This document shows, one piece after another, positions 62,483 through 64,000 of a DNA stretch of 64,000 nucleotides. The notes beneath the pieces are model-generated. The model was not told where the DNA came from and made no database searches. It saw only the letters and a list, made by a program, of their open reading frames with translations. This DNA is from RPQJ01 sp963846315 (GTDB taxonomy: Bacteria > Pseudomonadota > Gammaproteobacteria > Steroidobacterales > Steroidobacteraceae), in the NCBI GenBank assembly GCA_963846315.1, contig CAWJVM010000019.1:14689-78688 (forward strand), read 5' to 3'. Position numbers and translations under genes: made by a program. Each line of letters opens with the position of its first letter. Position 1 is the stretch's first letter.

Positions 62483-64000
62483 ATGAACAACGAGGCTGCC
62501 GCTTGCCGTGACATTCCGGTTGAGAACATATCTGCTTCTGCGCCAAATACGCTTGCATCTGCACCCCAGGATAAAGCCTCTCGCTGGTTATTGACGCGGC
62601 AAGACAGTGGGCGTGAAGAAGCATTATCTCAGCCGCACACGCCGCTTATTCCATTGTCCACCTATCGCCTGCAATTCAACCGCGATTTCACCTTTAACCA
62701 GGCAAGCGAGATTGTTCCCTATCTGAGCGCATTGGGAATCTCACACCTCTATGCTTCGCCCTATCTGAAAGCGCGGCCAGGTAGTCGGCACGGTTACGAT
62801 ATCATTGATCACAACGCACTGAATCCCGAAATTGGCACTTACGAGGAGTTTGAGCAGCTTTGTGCAACTCTTGCCGAACACAACATGGGGCAGATACTTG
62901 ATGTGGTGCCCAATCATATGGGTGTACAGGGTGGAGACAATGCCTGGTGGCTGGACGTGCTGGAAAACGGTCAGGCATCCGCATATGCCGGGTTTTTTGA
63001 TATTGACTGGTCTCCGATAAAGCTTAAGCTGCACGGCAAGGTGCTATTACCGGTATTGGGCAACTCTTATGGTGCGGTGCTGGACAATGCCGAACTAAAA
63101 CTGCGCTTTGATGGAGAAAGTGGTGAATTTGTCATTGATTATTACAAACACCACTTTCCGATAGATCCGGCACAATATTCGCTTATTATTGGCCATCGGA
63201 TCGATGCCTTGAGTGCCAGGTTAGGGCAGGATAATCCGTTACTTATGGAGTTTCAGAGTCTGGTAACGGCTTTCCGTAATCTTCCTTCCCGTATTGAGGT
63301 TTTAATCGAACGTCAAATTGAGCGGAGACGCGATAAGGAAGTCTATAAACGGCATCTTGCCGGTCTTGTTGAGCAATCTTCCGAAATCGCAGGCTTTCTC
63401 GAAGAAAATCTTCGTCTTTTCAATGGGATGTCAGGGAATTCATCCAGTTTCGATCAGCTTCATGAATTGATAGAGTCACAAGCTTACCGGCTGGCATTCT
63501 GGCGGGTGGCCTCGGACGAGATTAATTACCGACGATTTTTCGATAGTAACGATCTAGCCGGGTTGCGTATGGAGAACGACGAGGTCTTTGATGCAACCCA
63601 TCAGTTAGTGCTACGGCTGGTTCAGGAAGGCAAGCTGGATGGCCTGCGTCTGGATCATCCGGATGGACTATACGATCCGGAGGCATATTTTTGTAAGCTG
63701 GTCGAGCAGTGCAAACGCACCGGGCACGAGCCTTATCTGGTAGTGGAAAAAATTCTGGCTGTACACGAGGATTTACGCTGCAGCTGGCCGGTGCAGGGTA
63801 CTACGGGCTATGAATTCACAAATCTACTCAACGGGATATTTGTTGATACCAGTGCCGCCGAGCCGATGAAGCGCTTGTATAACAGCTTTATCGGAGAGCA
63901 GGTCAATTTTGATGAGTTGATCTACCGTTCCAAGAAGCTGATCATGAAGACAGCGCTGGCGGGAGAGCTGAATGTGTTGGCCAACCTGATCTCAAAAATC
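62483..64000 (+). CDS. treY: Malto-oligosyltrehalose synthase TreY, 3' part outside window
   Basis: At least 506 residues, open to the window end. TreY turns the reducing end of a maltodextrin into a trehalose unit. GH13_26 motifs: PLSTYRLQFNRDFTF, SHLYASPYLKARPGS-type SPYLKARPGSRHGYD near 88, ILDVVPNHMG near 130, nucleophile region GLRLDHPDGLYDP near 391 and VVEKIL near 427. A 56-residue Ser/Ala-rich N-terminal extension precedes the usual start (IPLSTYRLQ). ATG 62483 is one base after the TreZ remnant's stop. Confidence 0.93.
   Translation, partial: MNNEAAACRDIPVENISASAPNTLASAPQDKASRWLLTRQDSGREEALSQPHTPLIPLSTYRLQFNRDFTFNQASEIVPYLSALGISHLYASPYLKARPGSRHGYDIIDHNALNPEIGTYEEFEQLCATLAEHNMGQILDVVPNHMGVQGGDNAWWLDVLENGQASAYAGFFDIDWSPIKLKLHGKVLLPVLGNSYGAVLDNAELKLRFDGESGEFVIDYYKHHFPIDPAQYSLIIGHRIDALSARLGQDNPLLMEFQSLVTAFRNLPSRIEVLIERQIERRRDKEVYKRHLAGLVEQSSEIAGFLEENLRLFNGMSGNSSSFDQLHELIESQAYRLAFWRVASDEINYRRFFDSNDLAGLRMENDEVFDATHQLVLRLVQEGKLDGLRLDHPDGLYDPEAYFCKLVEQCKRTGHEPYLVVEKILAVHEDLRCSWPVQGTTGYEFTNLLNGIFVDTSAAEPMKRLYNSFIGEQVNFDELIYRSKKLIMKTALAGELNVLANLISKI

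Overview
The window comes from a GC-rich Gram-negative proteobacterium. TonB-dependent and other outer-membrane barrels, lipoproteins, cysJIHG, an ExbB/ExbD system and a Pap-type PPK2 all fit a gammaproteobacterium, possibly near Steroidobacterales or Xanthomonadales; this placement is inference. From about 59.15 kb to the end the sequence changes: a hand count of one 60-base line gives 44/60 G+C at 57001 but 29/60 at 61021, codon use becomes AT-tolerant, and the gene on each side of the break is cut at the same place. That last 4.85 kb is either a chimeric assembly join or a very sharp transfer boundary.

Layout. 0-2.1 kb: end of a polyphosphate:AMP phosphotransferase and an ATP-grasp ligase. 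2.1-16.0 kb: a divergent pair of tightly packed operons around a palindrome-bearing promoter region at 8.1-8.3 kb. The leftward operon encodes a propeller cytochrome lipoprotein, two small barrels, a TlpA thioredoxin, a DUF4266 lipoprotein and a DUF3570 barrel. The rightward operon encodes a monohaem protein, a dihaem LamG lipoprotein, a Tat-exported DUF1501-like protein, a zinc-ribbon methyltransferase and an ApbE flavin transferase. 16.0-25.4 kb: a promoter and a class I cyclic-di-GMP riboswitch precede a second TlpA, a small periplasmic protein, two large TPR proteins, and ExbB, two ExbDs and a TonB/AgmX-like protein. Together 2.1-25.4 kb looks like one envelope redox machine with its own energy transducer, and is the best candidate here for an undescribed system.

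25.5-31.2 kb: cysJ-cysI-cysH-cysG for sulfite and PAPS reduction. 31.2-41.2 kb: TonB receptor, PlpD-like patatin autotransporter, kinase and membrane methyltransferase pair, MarC, MsrA, SRPBCC, SYLF and NTF2-like genes. Five genes in the stretch 29.8-41.2 kb carry single-base frameshifts, all in the direction of an extra base. 41.3-50.6 kb: an acyl-CoA catabolic operon (acyl-CoA dehydrogenase, thiolase, CoA ligase, two NAD(P)-type reductases, membrane protein) facing a MalT-type LuxR regulator; a shared sequence motif precedes both the operon and the regulator. 51-59 kb: serine hydrolase, YceI, class III CoA transferase, GNAT, PEP carboxylase, a lysine-rich histone-like protein and a truncated NUDIX-like gene.

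59.15-64 kb: truncated maltokinase, GlgX debranching enzyme, a 57-residue TreZ remnant and an incomplete TreY, i.e. an alpha-glucan/trehalose locus of different composition. No rRNA, tRNA, CRISPR or intact insertion sequence was recognised.
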